From Pseudaminobacter salicylatoxidans (lineage in GTDB: Bacteria; Pseudomonadota; Alphaproteobacteria; Rhizobiales; Rhizobiaceae): a stretch of DNA of 64,000 bases. Each line of letters opens with the position of its first letter. Within the stretch, counting starts at the first letter, position 1. The stretch spans positions 1 through 64,000 of the forward strand of contig NZ_QGGG01000020.1 in assembly GCF_003148475.1 (NCBI RefSeq), in the 5' to 3' direction. A program made the position numbers and the translations under genes. This document shows positions 1-8,501 of the stretch, piece after piece. The notes beneath the pieces were generated by a model. The model saw nothing but the letters and a program-made list of their open reading frames with translations, was not told where the DNA came from and searched no databases.

Positions 1-101
1 AGAAGATGCTCGCCGGGAATGCCGATCTTGCCGCCAACCTCCTGGATCGGCCGCTTCCTGGCCCCCCGCGCGATCTCGATGTCACTCTTGAATTCCGCCA
101 T
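1..101 (-). CDS. fhs: Formate--tetrahydrofolate ligase, N-terminal fragment
   Basis: Only the first 33 codons are in the window; the gene continues to the left. Read on the minus strand the product begins [20 protein letters not shown], which matches the conserved N-terminus of formate-THF ligase. The enzyme makes 10-formyl-THF from formate, ATP and THF in the cytoplasm. A link to the XoxF/PQQ methanol oxidation region at the other end of the window is an inference: formate from methanol oxidation could be assimilated through this enzyme. The identification rests on a short piece, but the match is distinctive. Confidence 0.85.
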   Translation of the reverse strand, partial: MAEFKSDIEIARGARKRPIQEVGGKIGIPGEHL

Positions 102-310
102 CGGTTGAATGTCCCTCGTTCGTTTAAATCCTGGCGTTCCGTTCCTCGACGCCGGTCGCCGGCATAGAAGCGCGTTCGCGCGCATATCCGCCGTCTCAAA
201 ACAGCCGCTCAATGCGCGGAATGCGACAGGTATAAGAGCGAGTTGGCGAGTAGGGAATAGCGAATAGGGAAAAGAGGCTTGACCGATCGCCAACCCTCGC
301 TACCTCGCCG

Positions 311-1411
311 TCACCGCGACAGCGCGTTGCTGATCTCGACGAGGTTGGAACGCACACGCAGGATGTAGAAGCCCATGGTGATGAGATGCGAGGGCATGAT
401 CCAGCCGGCTTCCGCCCCGTTGGAGATGATGAAGGGCTGGATATTGAGCGCGGCGCGGGTCTGCTGCTCCATCTGGTTCCAGAGGCCGTCGAGGTTGCGC
501 GTGCGCAGCACGTCCTCGAAATCGCCATGGGTGGCTTTCAGCAGCCCATAATAGGCGTAAAGCTGGCCATAGGCGAACCAGAAGCGGTCGTCGGCGCGCG
601 GGTCGAGCCAGCCGGCGCTGTTGCTCTCGGCGCGATCCTTGAGGATGGCCGACGTGCCGCCGATATCGTTGGCGATGCGGTCGATGAACTGGATGAGATT
701 GTCGGCGCGCGCGTCGAACACGGCGTCGCATTTCTCCAGCCGCGTGTTGAAGGCACGCAGGTTCTTGATGGCCGAACGGTAAAAGCTTGGCGTCGGGGTC
801 TTGGGGCCGAAGGGGCTCAGGCCGAAATACCAGGTGTATTCGTCGAACTGCATGTTGCCGCGCGCCGATTGCAGGTCCGAATCGACCTGGCTGGTGCCGC
901 GCAGGCGGCCGAGATTGTCGGCCAGCTCCGTGGTGGTGCGGCGCACGGCCTGATTGATGCCGCGCTGGAACGAGGCCTTGTTGTCGAGGAACGGCGTGTT
1001 GTCCCAGGAAAGCCCGAAGAAGCCGAGCTTGTAGAGGATCATCGACGAGATCCAGGCATTCTGATTGACGTTGAAATCGGTGAGGTCGGCCGAGACGTCG
1101 GCGATGGCCGAGCGGCCGCAGACCCTGGCTGCGGTGGTCGCGCCGGCTTCGACCTGCTCGCCCGCGCTCAGATTGCGCTTTTCGATCTGATAGGCGTCGG
1201 CATAGTCGGGGTTGAAGTTGGTCCAGACCTGCGTGACCCAGACGAAATAGCCATAGAGGGCGATGAGCCCGATGGCGCAGACGCCGATTGCCGCCTGCGC
1301 GATCCAGCCGCGCTTCGCGTACCAGCGCCAGAGCCGGACGAACGGCCAGGCGATGACGCGCCCGATGCTTTTGAGAACCCGCGTGAAGAGATTGCCGTTG
1401 GGCTCGATCAT
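311..1411 (-). CDS. DUF2333 family inner-membrane protein
   Basis: 366 aa, function unknown. A basic N-terminal stretch (about residues 10-35) is followed by one clear transmembrane helix (about 38-60); the rest looks soluble and periplasmic, with no catalytic motif I recognise. Length and the Trp-rich N-terminus fit the DUF2333 family found in Alpha- and Gammaproteobacteria. It is transcribed away from the choline transporter genes, with a 323-bp divergent gap between them. I see no operon partner in the window. The start at 1411 is supported by the membrane segment directly after it. Confidence 0.8.
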   Translation of the reverse strand: MIEPNGNLFTRVLKSIGRVIAWPFVRLWRWYAKRGWIAQAAIGVCAIGLIALYGYFVWVTQVWTNFNPDYADAYQIEKRNLSAGEQVEAGATTAARVCGRSAIADVSADLTDFNVNQNAWISSMILYKLGFFGLSWDNTPFLDNKASFQRGINQAVRRTTTELADNLGRLRGTSQVDSDLQSARGNMQFDEYTWYFGLSPFGPKTPTPSFYRSAIKNLRAFNTRLEKCDAVFDARADNLIQFIDRIANDIGGTSAILKDRAESNSAGWLDPRADDRFWFAYGQLYAYYGLLKATHGDFEDVLRTRNLDGLWNQMEQQTRAALNIQPFIISNGAEAGWIMPSHLITMGFYILRVRSNLVEISNALSR

Positions 1412-1643
1412 CTGGTCCGCATCCTTCGTTCCGGCAGGCGGCGCCGAATCAATGGCGCGCGTTCACAACTATTCATGCGGGCCGGAAAGCGCGGGCCGCC
1501 GGCAGGCCGCTGCATTCCAGATATGTGGTTTTCACGTGCTCCACAACCTGTGCGGTTGCGTATCGAACGCCGCAAGTCGCGCCTGAAGGCGGTTTGTGTC
1601 GCAGGCAGACAGGTTCACGCCGTGGCCGGCGTTGCTGCGAAGC

Positions 1644-1657
1644 TTGAAACGATTCAA
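1644..1657. promoter_or_regulatory. TTGAA-ACGA-TTCAA dyad in the choX/DUF2333 divergent gap
   Basis: The 323-bp gap 1412-1734 contains a perfect 5-bp inverted repeat, TTGAAACGATTCAA, about 80 bp before choX. BetI operators in other proteobacteria have a TTGAA/TTCAA core, so this may be a choline-responsive BetI site. No betI gene is in the window, so this is only a candidate. The remainder of the gap shows no gene; the choX Shine-Dalgarno (GGGAG) lies just before 1735. Confidence 0.3.
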
Positions 1658-1734
1658 AAATGATGTTTGGCTTAAAAACACGAACGGATGAATCCGCAAG
1701 CCGATCCAACGCATATCCATAATGGGAGAAACGC

Positions 1735-2682
1735 ATGTCGCGTATGAAAAATTTCGCCATATCGCTCGGTATGGCGGCAATCCTCTATTCGGGAACTGCA
1801 CTCGCCGCCGAACCTGACAGCTGCAAGAAAGTGCGCTTCTCCGACGTCGGCTGGACCGACATCACCGCAACAACGGCAACGGCTTCCGTGATCCTGAAAG
1901 CGCTGGGTTACGAGCCCGATGTGCAGGTGCTTTCGGTGCCTGTGACCTATGCCTCGCTCAAGGCCAAGAACATCGACGTCTTCCTGGGCAACTGGATGCC
2001 GACCATGGAGGCCGACATCAAGCCTTATCAGGAGGACAAGTCGGTCGATACGCTCGTGGTCAATCTGGAAGGCGCCAAATACACGCTGGCCGTGCCGACC
2101 TATACCTATGACCAGGGCCTGAAGGACTTTGCCGATATCGCCAAGTTCAAGGACAAGCTCGACAACAAGATCTACGGCATCGAGGCGGGCAATGACGGCA
2201 ACCGCCTGATCCTCAAGATGATCGAGGACAACCAGTTCGACCTCAATGGCTTCGAACTGGTGGAAAGCTCCGAGGCGGGCATGCTGTCGGCCGTCAGCAA
2301 GGCCTCCGGCTCCAAGAAGGACGTGGTGTTCCTTGGCTGGGAACCGCATCCGATGAACACCATGATCGACATGAAGTATCTGACCGGCGGCGATGACGTG
2401 TTCGGTCCGAACTTCGGCGGCGCGACGGTTTCCACCAATGTGCGCGCCGGCTATGCCGATGAGTGCCAGAATGTCGGCAAGTTCCTGACCAACCTGGTCT
2501 TCTCGCTGAAGATGGAAAACGAGATCATGGGCTCCATCCTCAACGACAGCGCCGAGCCGCAGGCCGCCGCGACCGCCTGGCTGAAGGCCAATCCCGATGC
2601 GCTGACACCCTGGCTTTCCGGCGTGACGACCTTCGATGGCGGCGATGCGACGGCTGCCGTGAAGTCGGCCCTCGGCCTCTGA
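1735..2682 (+). CDS. choX: Choline ABC transporter substrate-binding protein
   Basis: 315 aa. A Sec signal peptide (hydrophobic about 8-24, cleavage likely after ALA) precedes a type II periplasmic binding fold of the glycine betaine/choline class. The mature start, then VGWTDITATTATASVILKAL and FLGNWMPTM, carries the spaced Trp residues expected for the aromatic cage that holds a quaternary ammonium group. It delivers choline to ChoW/ChoV. It is first in a three-gene operon, with a good GGGAG ribosome site. A strong hairpin lies between it and choW, consistent with the binding protein being made in excess. Choline-only specificity versus betaine is inferred from the family. Confidence 0.93.
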   Translation: MSRMKNFAISLGMAAILYSGTALAAEPDSCKKVRFSDVGWTDITATTATASVILKALGYEPDVQVLSVPVTYASLKAKNIDVFLGNWMPTMEADIKPYQEDKSVDTLVVNLEGAKYTLAVPTYTYDQGLKDFADIAKFKDKLDNKIYGIEAGNDGNRLILKMIEDNQFDLNGFELVESSEAGMLSAVSKASGSKKDVVFLGWEPHPMNTMIDMKYLTGGDDVFGPNFGGATVSTNVRAGYADECQNVGKFLTNLVFSLKMENEIMGSILNDSAEPQAAATAWLKANPDALTPWLSGVTTFDGGDATAAVKSALGL

Positions 2683-2711
2683 ATTCCAGTCGTGACGCTG
2701 TGACATTCTCG

Positions 2712-2742
2712 CGGCGGCCGTCCCTATGGATGGCCGCCGTTT
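2712..2742 (+). terminator. 12-bp hairpin between choX and choW (attenuator-like)
   Basis: CGGCGGCCGTCC pairs with GGATGGCCGCCG (one G-T) around a CTAT loop, followed by only TTT. It lies in the 87-bp gap after choX. It is too weak in U residues for full termination, and the placement suits partial termination or 3' end protection of choX mRNA. Confidence 0.6.
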
Positions 2743-2769
2743 CGATCCCGAAATAGCAGGAGGGGTTCG

Positions 2770-3624
2770 GTGGATCCGGTTTCGGCATTCATTTCAGGTT
2801 TCAAGATACCGATCGGGCGCTGGGGCAAGCAGTTCTTCGATTTCCTGACCACGAATTTCGAGTGGTTCTTCAATTCGATCGCGTCGGGACTGGCGACCGC
2901 GCTGGAAGGGATAGTCGACGGGCTGTTGTGGCTGCCGCCGATCGCGCTGATCCTGCTGATTGCGGCACTTGCTTGGTATCTGCAGCGCTCATGGAAGCTG
3001 GCGCTTGGCGTCACCATTGGCCTGCTCTTCATCGTCAATCAGGGGCTGTGGAAGGAAACCGTCGAAACACTGGTCCTGGTGGTGGCCGCCGCCGCCTGTT
3101 CCATGGCCATCGGCGTGCCGATCGGCATATGGGCCGCCCATAGTGAGCGCGGCTATCGCTTTCTGCAGCCAATTCTCGATCTGATGCAGACGATGCCGAC
3201 TTTCGTCTATCTGATTCCGGTGCTGATCCTTTTCGGCCTCGGCATCGCGCCGGGCCTGATCGTCACGGTCATCTTTGCGGCCCCCGCGCCGATCCGGCTC
3301 ACCTATCTCGGCATCACCTCGGTCCCGACACCGATGATCGAGGCTGGCGAGGCCTTCGGCGCCACCAGGCGCCAGCTTCTGTGGAAGGTGGAACTGCCGG
3401 CCGCACTTCCCACCATCATGGCCGGACTTACCCAGTGCATCATGCTGTCGCTGTCGATGGTGGTGATTGCCGCCCTCATCGGCGCCAACGGTCTCGGCAA
3501 GCCGGTGGTGCGCGCGCTGAACTCGGTCAATATTCCGCTCGGGCTGGAGGCGGGGCTCGCCATCGTCATTCTCGCCATCATCCTCGATCGCATGAGCCGC
3601 ATCGGCAACGGAGGCGCAAAATGA
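2770..3624 (+). CDS. choW: Choline ABC transporter permease
   Basis: 284 aa integral membrane protein of the ProW/OpuAB class. It has about six hydrophobic helices and the EAA coupling loop EAGEAFGATRRQLLWKVELP near residue 195, which docks on the ATPase. It starts with GTG at 2770, chosen because AGGAGG lies about 6 nt upstream and no nearby ATG fits. Its stop overlaps the ATG of choV by 4 nt (ATGA), so the two are translationally coupled. Confidence 0.92.
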   Translation: MDPVSAFISGFKIPIGRWGKQFFDFLTTNFEWFFNSIASGLATALEGIVDGLLWLPPIALILLIAALAWYLQRSWKLALGVTIGLLFIVNQGLWKETVETLVLVVAAAACSMAIGVPIGIWAAHSERGYRFLQPILDLMQTMPTFVYLIPVLILFGLGIAPGLIVTVIFAAPAPIRLTYLGITSVPTPMIEAGEAFGATRRQLLWKVELPAALPTIMAGLTQCIMLSLSMVVIAALIGANGLGKPVVRALNSVNIPLGLEAGLAIVILAIILDRMSRIGNGGAK

Positions 3625-4805
3625 ACGCTGCCGTCGATTTCAAGAATGTCGACATCGTTTTCGGCGCGGCCCAGAAAGAGGCGCTGGAACTGATTGACAA
3701 GGGCGCGACACGGGCCGAAATCCTCGAGAAGACCGGTGCGGTGCTGGGCTGCGCCGAATGCAACCTTACCGTCAACGAAGGCGACATTTCCGTGTTGATG
3801 GGGCTTTCGGGCTCGGGCAAGTCCACGCTTCTGCGCGCGGTGAACCGGCTCAACGTGCCGGCGCGCGGCAGCGTCATGGTCACGGACGATGGCCGGCAGG
3901 TGGATGTCGCGAGCTGTGATAACGCGACATTGCGCCATATCCGCCAGACGCGGGTGGCGATGGTGTTCCAGCAGTTCGGCCTGCTGCCGTGGCGCACGGT
4001 GGAGGAAAATGTCGGCCTGGGGCTGGAGCTTTCCGGGGTGCGGGAGGCCGAGCGCAAGGAGCGTGTGCGCAAGCAACTGGCACTTGTCGGCCTGGAGCAG
4101 TGGGCGAAGAAATACGCGCATGAGCTTTCCGGCGGCATGCAGCAGCGCGTCGGCCTTGCCCGCGCCTTCGCGACGGAAGCGCCGATCCTGCTGATGGATG
4201 AGCCGTTCTCCGCGCTCGATCCTCTGATCCGCACCAAGCTTCAGGACGAGCTTCTGCAACTGCAGGAGAAGCTGAAAAAGACGATCATCTTCGTCAGCCA
4301 CGATCTGGAGGAGGCGCTGAAGATCGGCAGCCACATCTCCATCATGGAGGGGGGGCGCATCGTGCAGACCGGCGCGCCGGAAGACATCGTGCTGCGACCC
4401 GCCAATGACTATGTGCGCGAGTTCATCTCCAATGTGAATCCGCTCTCGGTCCTGACGGCCTGGAACGTGATGCGCGACCGCCGCGACCTCGAACATGCGG
4501 GCGAGGATGGCTGGTTGTGGCTCGACAGACGCCAGACGACACGCTTCAAGATCGACGCCGACGGGCTGGTGGCAGCGGCCGAACGCAATGGGCAGCCGGC
4601 GATCTGGCTTTCCTGCGACGAGGTCGAGGCTCTGCCGCCAGATGCGCCGCGCGTGTTCTGGGCGCGGCCCGGCACATCGCTGAAGACGGTGATGTTGGCC
4701 ATGCATCGTTCGCAAACCTCGCCGGTGGCGCTGTTCGATGAGCAATCGCGCTTCGTCGGAGCAATCGGCATTCGCGACGTGTTGTCGGCGGTGCTGAGAA
4801 GGTAG
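3621..4805 (+). CDS. choV: Choline ABC transporter ATP-binding protein
   Basis: 394 aa. It shows Walker A (GLSGSGKST), Q-loop (FQQFG), signature (LSGGMQQR), Walker B (ILLMDEPFSALD) and the switch His (VSHD). A C-terminal CBS-like region (about 280-394) is typical of ProV/OpuAA/ChoV proteins and may sense ionic strength. The start is the ATG that overlaps the choW stop; longer upstream readings run through choW in another frame and are not real. It powers choline import with ChoX and ChoW. Choline may serve as an osmoprotectant precursor or C/N source, but no bet genes are nearby. Confidence 0.93.
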   Translation: MNAAVDFKNVDIVFGAAQKEALELIDKGATRAEILEKTGAVLGCAECNLTVNEGDISVLMGLSGSGKSTLLRAVNRLNVPARGSVMVTDDGRQVDVASCDNATLRHIRQTRVAMVFQQFGLLPWRTVEENVGLGLELSGVREAERKERVRKQLALVGLEQWAKKYAHELSGGMQQRVGLARAFATEAPILLMDEPFSALDPLIRTKLQDELLQLQEKLKKTIIFVSHDLEEALKIGSHISIMEGGRIVQTGAPEDIVLRPANDYVREFISNVNPLSVLTAWNVMRDRRDLEHAGEDGWLWLDRRQTTRFKIDADGLVAAAERNGQPAIWLSCDEVEALPPDAPRVFWARPGTSLKTVMLAMHRSQTSPVALFDEQSRFVGAIGIRDVLSAVLRR

Positions 4806-4818
4806 CGCCAAATCAAGT

Positions 4819-4838
4819 CGAACGGATCGTTCCGTTCG
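4819..4838. other. 8-bp perfect hairpin after choV
   Basis: CGAACGGA-TCGT-TCCGTTCG lies in the 53-bp gap between choV and the following hydrolase. No U-tract follows, so it is not a classical terminator. It may protect the choV 3' end. Confidence 0.4.
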
Positions 4839-4858
4839 CGCTAGCCGGAAGTTGCCCA

Positions 4859-5482
4859 ATGCCGGATCTTCTTCTGACCGGACCCGAAGATGCACGGTTC
4901 ACGCTGGTTCTCGCACATGGTGCGGGAGCGCCGATGGATTCGGGCTGGATGAACGCGGCATCGGACAGGCTCGCCCAGCATGACGTCCATGTCGTGCGGT
5001 TCGAGTTCGGCTACATGGCGGCGCGGCGCTCGGGGCAGCGAAAGCCGCCGCCGCGCGCAGAAACGCTGCTTGGCGAGTATCGTGAGGCCGTGGAGGCGGT
5101 GGGGTCGGCAAGGCCGCTTTTCATCGGCGGCAAATCCATGGGCGGTCGCGTGGCGAGTATGGTGGCCGACGATCTGTTCAACCGGGGCAGGATTTTCGGG
5201 CTGGTCTGCTTTGGATACCCGTTCCATCCACCTGCCAAGCCGCAACAGCTTCGCACCGCGCATTTGCTGGATATTTCAGTGCCGACCCTGATTTGTCAGG
5301 GCGAGCGTGATCCGTTCGGCACACGGCAGGAGGTTTCAGGCTACACGCTATCGCCCCGAATCTCGCTGTTGTGGCTCGACGATGGCAACCATGACTTCAA
5401 GCCGCGCAAACCGCTGACGCTCGACGCGAATCTCGACCTTGCCACAGCCGGCGCGGCAGGTTGGATGGACAGGGCAGGATAG
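4859..5482 (+). CDS. Alpha/beta hydrolase of the KANL3/Tex30-like family
   Basis: 207 aa cytoplasmic protein with no signal peptide. The N-terminal LAHGAGAPMDS forms the oxyanion region, GGKSMGGRVAS (about residues 90-100) is the nucleophile elbow with Ser, and DGNHDF near the C-terminus supplies His; an Asp in GERDPFG completes a plausible triad. This pattern fits the small Tex30/KANL3-like or dienelactone-hydrolase-like group. The substrate is unknown. It follows choV by 53 bp on the same strand and may be read through from the choline operon, although a hairpin separates them. Confidence 0.75.
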   Translation: MPDLLLTGPEDARFTLVLAHGAGAPMDSGWMNAASDRLAQHDVHVVRFEFGYMAARRSGQRKPPPRAETLLGEYREAVEAVGSARPLFIGGKSMGGRVASMVADDLFNRGRIFGLVCFGYPFHPPAKPQQLRTAHLLDISVPTLICQGERDPFGTRQEVSGYTLSPRISLLWLDDGNHDFKPRKPLTLDANLDLATAGAAGWMDRAG

Positions 5483-5622
5483 CGACATACAGGCCGTTTC
5501 TACTGCCTGAAACGTTGCCGAAATGGAACGCTTCGGGCCAAATTCTTATTTTCTTGCGGTGTCTATGCATTGGAACGTTCAAGAATGCTTGCCAGAGCGT
5601 GTCGAATACAGGCAGAAGTAAG

Positions 5623-5638
5623 GTAGTAACGTAGTAAA
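5623..5638 (+). repeat. Tandem 8-bp direct repeat upstream of the autotransporter
   Basis: GTAGTAAC GTAGTAAA lies 34 bp before the chosen autotransporter start and directly next to TATAGAAC, a possible -10. Tandem direct repeats at such a spacing are a common binding layout for OmpR-type regulators. That reading is inference only. Confidence 0.3.
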
Positions 5639-5671
5639 TATAGAACACAGCGCGTATTCGTGAGGGATGGC

Positions 5672-8107
5672 ATGGAAATGGCACTGCGTGTGGGGAAACG
5701 ATCGACTGTTTTGTCGCTGCTTCTTGCGGCAACGGCGCTGAGTTCGTCTTCCGCCTTTTCCCAGAGTTTCAGCATTCCGGCAGGGCAGACCGCAGGCGCG
5801 CAGACGATGAGCACTGTCGGGGATACCGGCGCGGTTGCGCAAGGGGGCGCGATCAGCACGACCGCCGCCGGCGATATAGCCGTCCAGATGCTGAACGACA
5901 ACCAGACGCTCACCAATGACGGTACCATCGAGACTTCGGGAGACAACAGTGCAGGGGTCTACAGCGAAGGCGACGGCGCGAAGATAACCAACAACGGGCT
6001 GTTGCGCGCTACCGGCTCGGATTCGGTCGGTATCTTCAGTTCAGGTGCGGATGTCGACATCGTCAACAACGGTACGATCGAGGCGACAAATGATGCACTT
6101 GGCGGCATCGTTGCGACCGGGCTCAATGCGCAGGCGACGAACAAGGGGACGATCGATCTTTCGGGGCCGGACGCTTTCGGCATGGTAATGCTCGGCGATG
6201 GCGCGCTGCTGAACAATTCCGGCACCATCAGCGTGGATGGCGACGGCGCCTTCGGCGCCGCCCTGCAGGGAGATGGATCGAGGCTCGTGAACAGCGGTTC
6301 CATAACCGTTAACGGCACGAGCGCCATCGCGATCAGTTCGATCGGCGCGGATGCGGACATCTCCAACAGCGGCAAGCTGGCCACGACGGGCGAAACCACC
6401 ATCGGCATAGGGGTGGAGGGCGCCGGCACGACGGTGACGAACACCGGCACCATCAGCACGAACGGCCTTGCTTCCTTCGGCATTCTGGCCGGCCGCTATC
6501 TCGGCGGCACGACGTTTGCGCCTGTCGATTCCGTTTCGGTCGTCAACAGCGGCTCGATCGGCGTCAGCGGGGACGGAGCAACCGGCATACTGGTCTATGG
6601 GGCGGATGCAGACGTTTCCAACGGCGGTTCGCTCAACGCTTCCGGCAAGGGCGCCAATGGCATCGTGGTCGAGGGCAGCCGGGCGCGCATCGTCAACAGC
6701 GGCTCCATCAATGTTTCGGGCGAGGGCACGACCGCCATCGCCGGGGGCATGTTCGGGGGTGAATTTTCCAACGGCACCATCACCAACAGCGGCCGGATTA
6801 TTGCCAGCGGTGTCGGCACGGTTGGCATCGGCACCGGCGGCGACAATGTCACAGTCACCAATTCCGGCACATTGCTGAGCGACAGCGTCGCCATCGCTTT
6901 TGGCGGCGATGATGCACGGCTGAACCTGCTGGCGCGGACCGCTATACAGGGCCATATCGCTTTCTTCGGCGCCAACAACACGGCTTATTTCGGTCCGGGT
7001 CTGAATGCGGTCATCACGTTCTCCGGCAATTTCCCCGACACGGTCCTGACTGAAGGACGGCCGTTCGCGATCAACGGATCGACGATTGCGGTGCTGGACA
7101 CCGCCGGTTTCGCAAGCGCCCGCGATGTGGTGACCGACCTGACCGGCAATATCGCCGGTGCTGTCGAAAACAGACTGGCGGCGGCCCGTGAGGGCACGGG
7201 CGGCGCTGCCCTGGGATTGAGTGGCAACCACGGTGCAGGCATCGGCGAGGGTGGTTCGGCTGCAACGGGCCTTGGGCCTGCGTTCTGGGCGACGGCCATC
7301 GGCGGCTATCGCGACCAGGACAGCACGGGCAGTGATGCCGGCTTCCGCAATCAGCTTGGCGGCGTGCTTGTCGGCGTCGATACGGACCTGTCGGACAACT
7401 GGCGCGGCGGCGCATTCCTCGGTGCATCGGGTGGCTCGGTGCGGGTCGATGGCGCAGCGCAGGACATCGACCATCGCAGCTTCTTCGGTGGCGGCTATCT
7501 CGGCTACACGGCCGGCCTGAACTTTGCCGACCTTTCCGTTTCCATAGGCTCGCTGCGACAGGACAGCGACCGCCGCATCGCCAACAACATGGTGATCGGT
7601 GGTCTGGAGAGCGCGCATGCGAAATCCGATGGCGTGTTCGTCAGCCCGGCCCTGACGGTCGGCACGCATATGGCGATGGGCGATACCACCGTCATTCCGA
7701 GCCTGCGCCTGCGCTATGCCGGGCTGTTCCTCGACAGCTATTCGGAAACCGGTGGTTCGGACGCCTTGAGCGTAAGGTCGCGGGACGTGCACGTGTTCGA
7801 AGCGCGTGGCCAGATCGCGCTGCCGCTGACACCGATGGAGACCCAAAGTGGCGTCTGGTCGACGACGCTGCGCGCTGGTATCGACGGCATCGCCAACAGC
7901 GGGGGCAAGGTATCGGCTACGCTGCTCGGGCAGGACATCGTCTTCACGCCGGCAGGCGACAAGGGCGTGATCCGCGGCTTTGCCGGGGCGGATTTCAACT
8001 TCGTCACCACCGAAAGAATGCAGTTTTACGGTACTGTCGAGGCCGGCTACGGCAGCGACAAGGCATTCACGGCCGTGGCGCGCGCGGGGCTGAGCGTTCC
8101 GTTCTGA
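5672..8107 (+). CDS. Autotransporter with beta-helical repeat passenger
   Basis: 811 aa. A signal peptide (hydrophobic LLLAATALSSSSAFS) is followed by a passenger made of about twelve 25-residue units of the kind ITNNG-x-I-x-x-[ST]G...GI (about residues 79-406), which should fold as a right-handed beta-helix. A linker follows, then a C-terminal autotransporter barrel (about 540-811) ending SVPF with the terminal Phe that outer-membrane barrels require. It is probably an adhesin or surface protein; I see no protease or lipase motif. I chose ATG 5672 because GAGGG lies 5 nt upstream; GTG 5660 lacks a ribosome site and ATG 5678 is also possible. Confidence 0.85.
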   Translation: MEMALRVGKRSTVLSLLLAATALSSSSAFSQSFSIPAGQTAGAQTMSTVGDTGAVAQGGAISTTAAGDIAVQMLNDNQTLTNDGTIETSGDNSAGVYSEGDGAKITNNGLLRATGSDSVGIFSSGADVDIVNNGTIEATNDALGGIVATGLNAQATNKGTIDLSGPDAFGMVMLGDGALLNNSGTISVDGDGAFGAALQGDGSRLVNSGSITVNGTSAIAISSIGADADISNSGKLATTGETTIGIGVEGAGTTVTNTGTISTNGLASFGILAGRYLGGTTFAPVDSVSVVNSGSIGVSGDGATGILVYGADADVSNGGSLNASGKGANGIVVEGSRARIVNSGSINVSGEGTTAIAGGMFGGEFSNGTITNSGRIIASGVGTVGIGTGGDNVTVTNSGTLLSDSVAIAFGGDDARLNLLARTAIQGHIAFFGANNTAYFGPGLNAVITFSGNFPDTVLTEGRPFAINGSTIAVLDTAGFASARDVVTDLTGNIAGAVENRLAAAREGTGGAALGLSGNHGAGIGEGGSAATGLGPAFWATAIGGYRDQDSTGSDAGFRNQLGGVLVGVDTDLSDNWRGGAFLGASGGSVRVDGAAQDIDHRSFFGGGYLGYTAGLNFADLSVSIGSLRQDSDRRIANNMVIGGLESAHAKSDGVFVSPALTVGTHMAMGDTTVIPSLRLRYAGLFLDSYSETGGSDALSVRSRDVHVFEARGQIALPLTPMETQSGVWSTTLRAGIDGIANSGGKVSATLLGQDIVFTPAGDKGVIRGFAGADFNFVTTERMQFYGTVEAGYGSDKAFTAVARAGLSVPF
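5906..6890 (+). repeat. Twelve approximately 75-bp coding repeats in the autotransporter passenger
   Basis: Each unit encodes about 25 residues centred on [VI]xNSGxI.[VA]SG.......GI. The DNA units have diverged but the Asn-Ser-Gly and Gly-Ile positions persist. One unit carries an insertion (GRYLGGTTFAPVDS). Such arrays can vary in copy number between strains. Confidence 0.75.
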
Positions 8108-8501
8108 GGGACGCCGGCTGTATCAGGCACCGCAAGGCCACGGCCCATTGGCTCGGGCTGCGCGTTCGTGACATCTCCCCAAGGGGCAGGGCACTCTGGA
8201 GTTCGACCCCGCTCCGGTTTGCTGGGCAAACCAGCGTTCCGGGGCGAGCCACGAGTTTACCAGCCCTTCGGCCCGCGATCGACGGGGAGGGGAAAACCGT
8301 CCGCATGCCCTGATGCCCCCCTCCTTGCGAGGGGGGAGGTGTCGACCCGGACACGATCCGAAGCAGATGGAATGGGACCCTGGGAGACGGAATCGGTAGG
8401 CCGTGTCTTGTCCGATTGTCCTCCCACAAGGGGGGCCATGACGCAGATCTGTCTGGGGAGATTGCACGGGCAGCGCTTACGTTGTTCAACGCTCCCCGTA
8501 G
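8108..8501. repeat. 394-bp intergenic region of palindromic repeat fragments
   Basis: No convincing gene. It holds GC-rich palindromes: CCCCCCTC-CTTGC-GAGGGGGG at 8316-8336, and a CTCCC-ACAA-GGGGGG motif near 8421-8437. 'Ctcccc..aagggg' hairpins of this kind are dispersed between genes in Mesorhizobium-like genomes. The autotransporter ends at its left edge and the DUF4159-type operon ends at its right edge, so it is a convergent gap where such elements accumulate. Confidence 0.5.

Noticed and set aside
386-1663. 425-aa plus-strand open frame
   Set aside because: Antisense shadow of the DUF2333 gene; GC-rich third positions create long opposite-strand frames. No domain seen.
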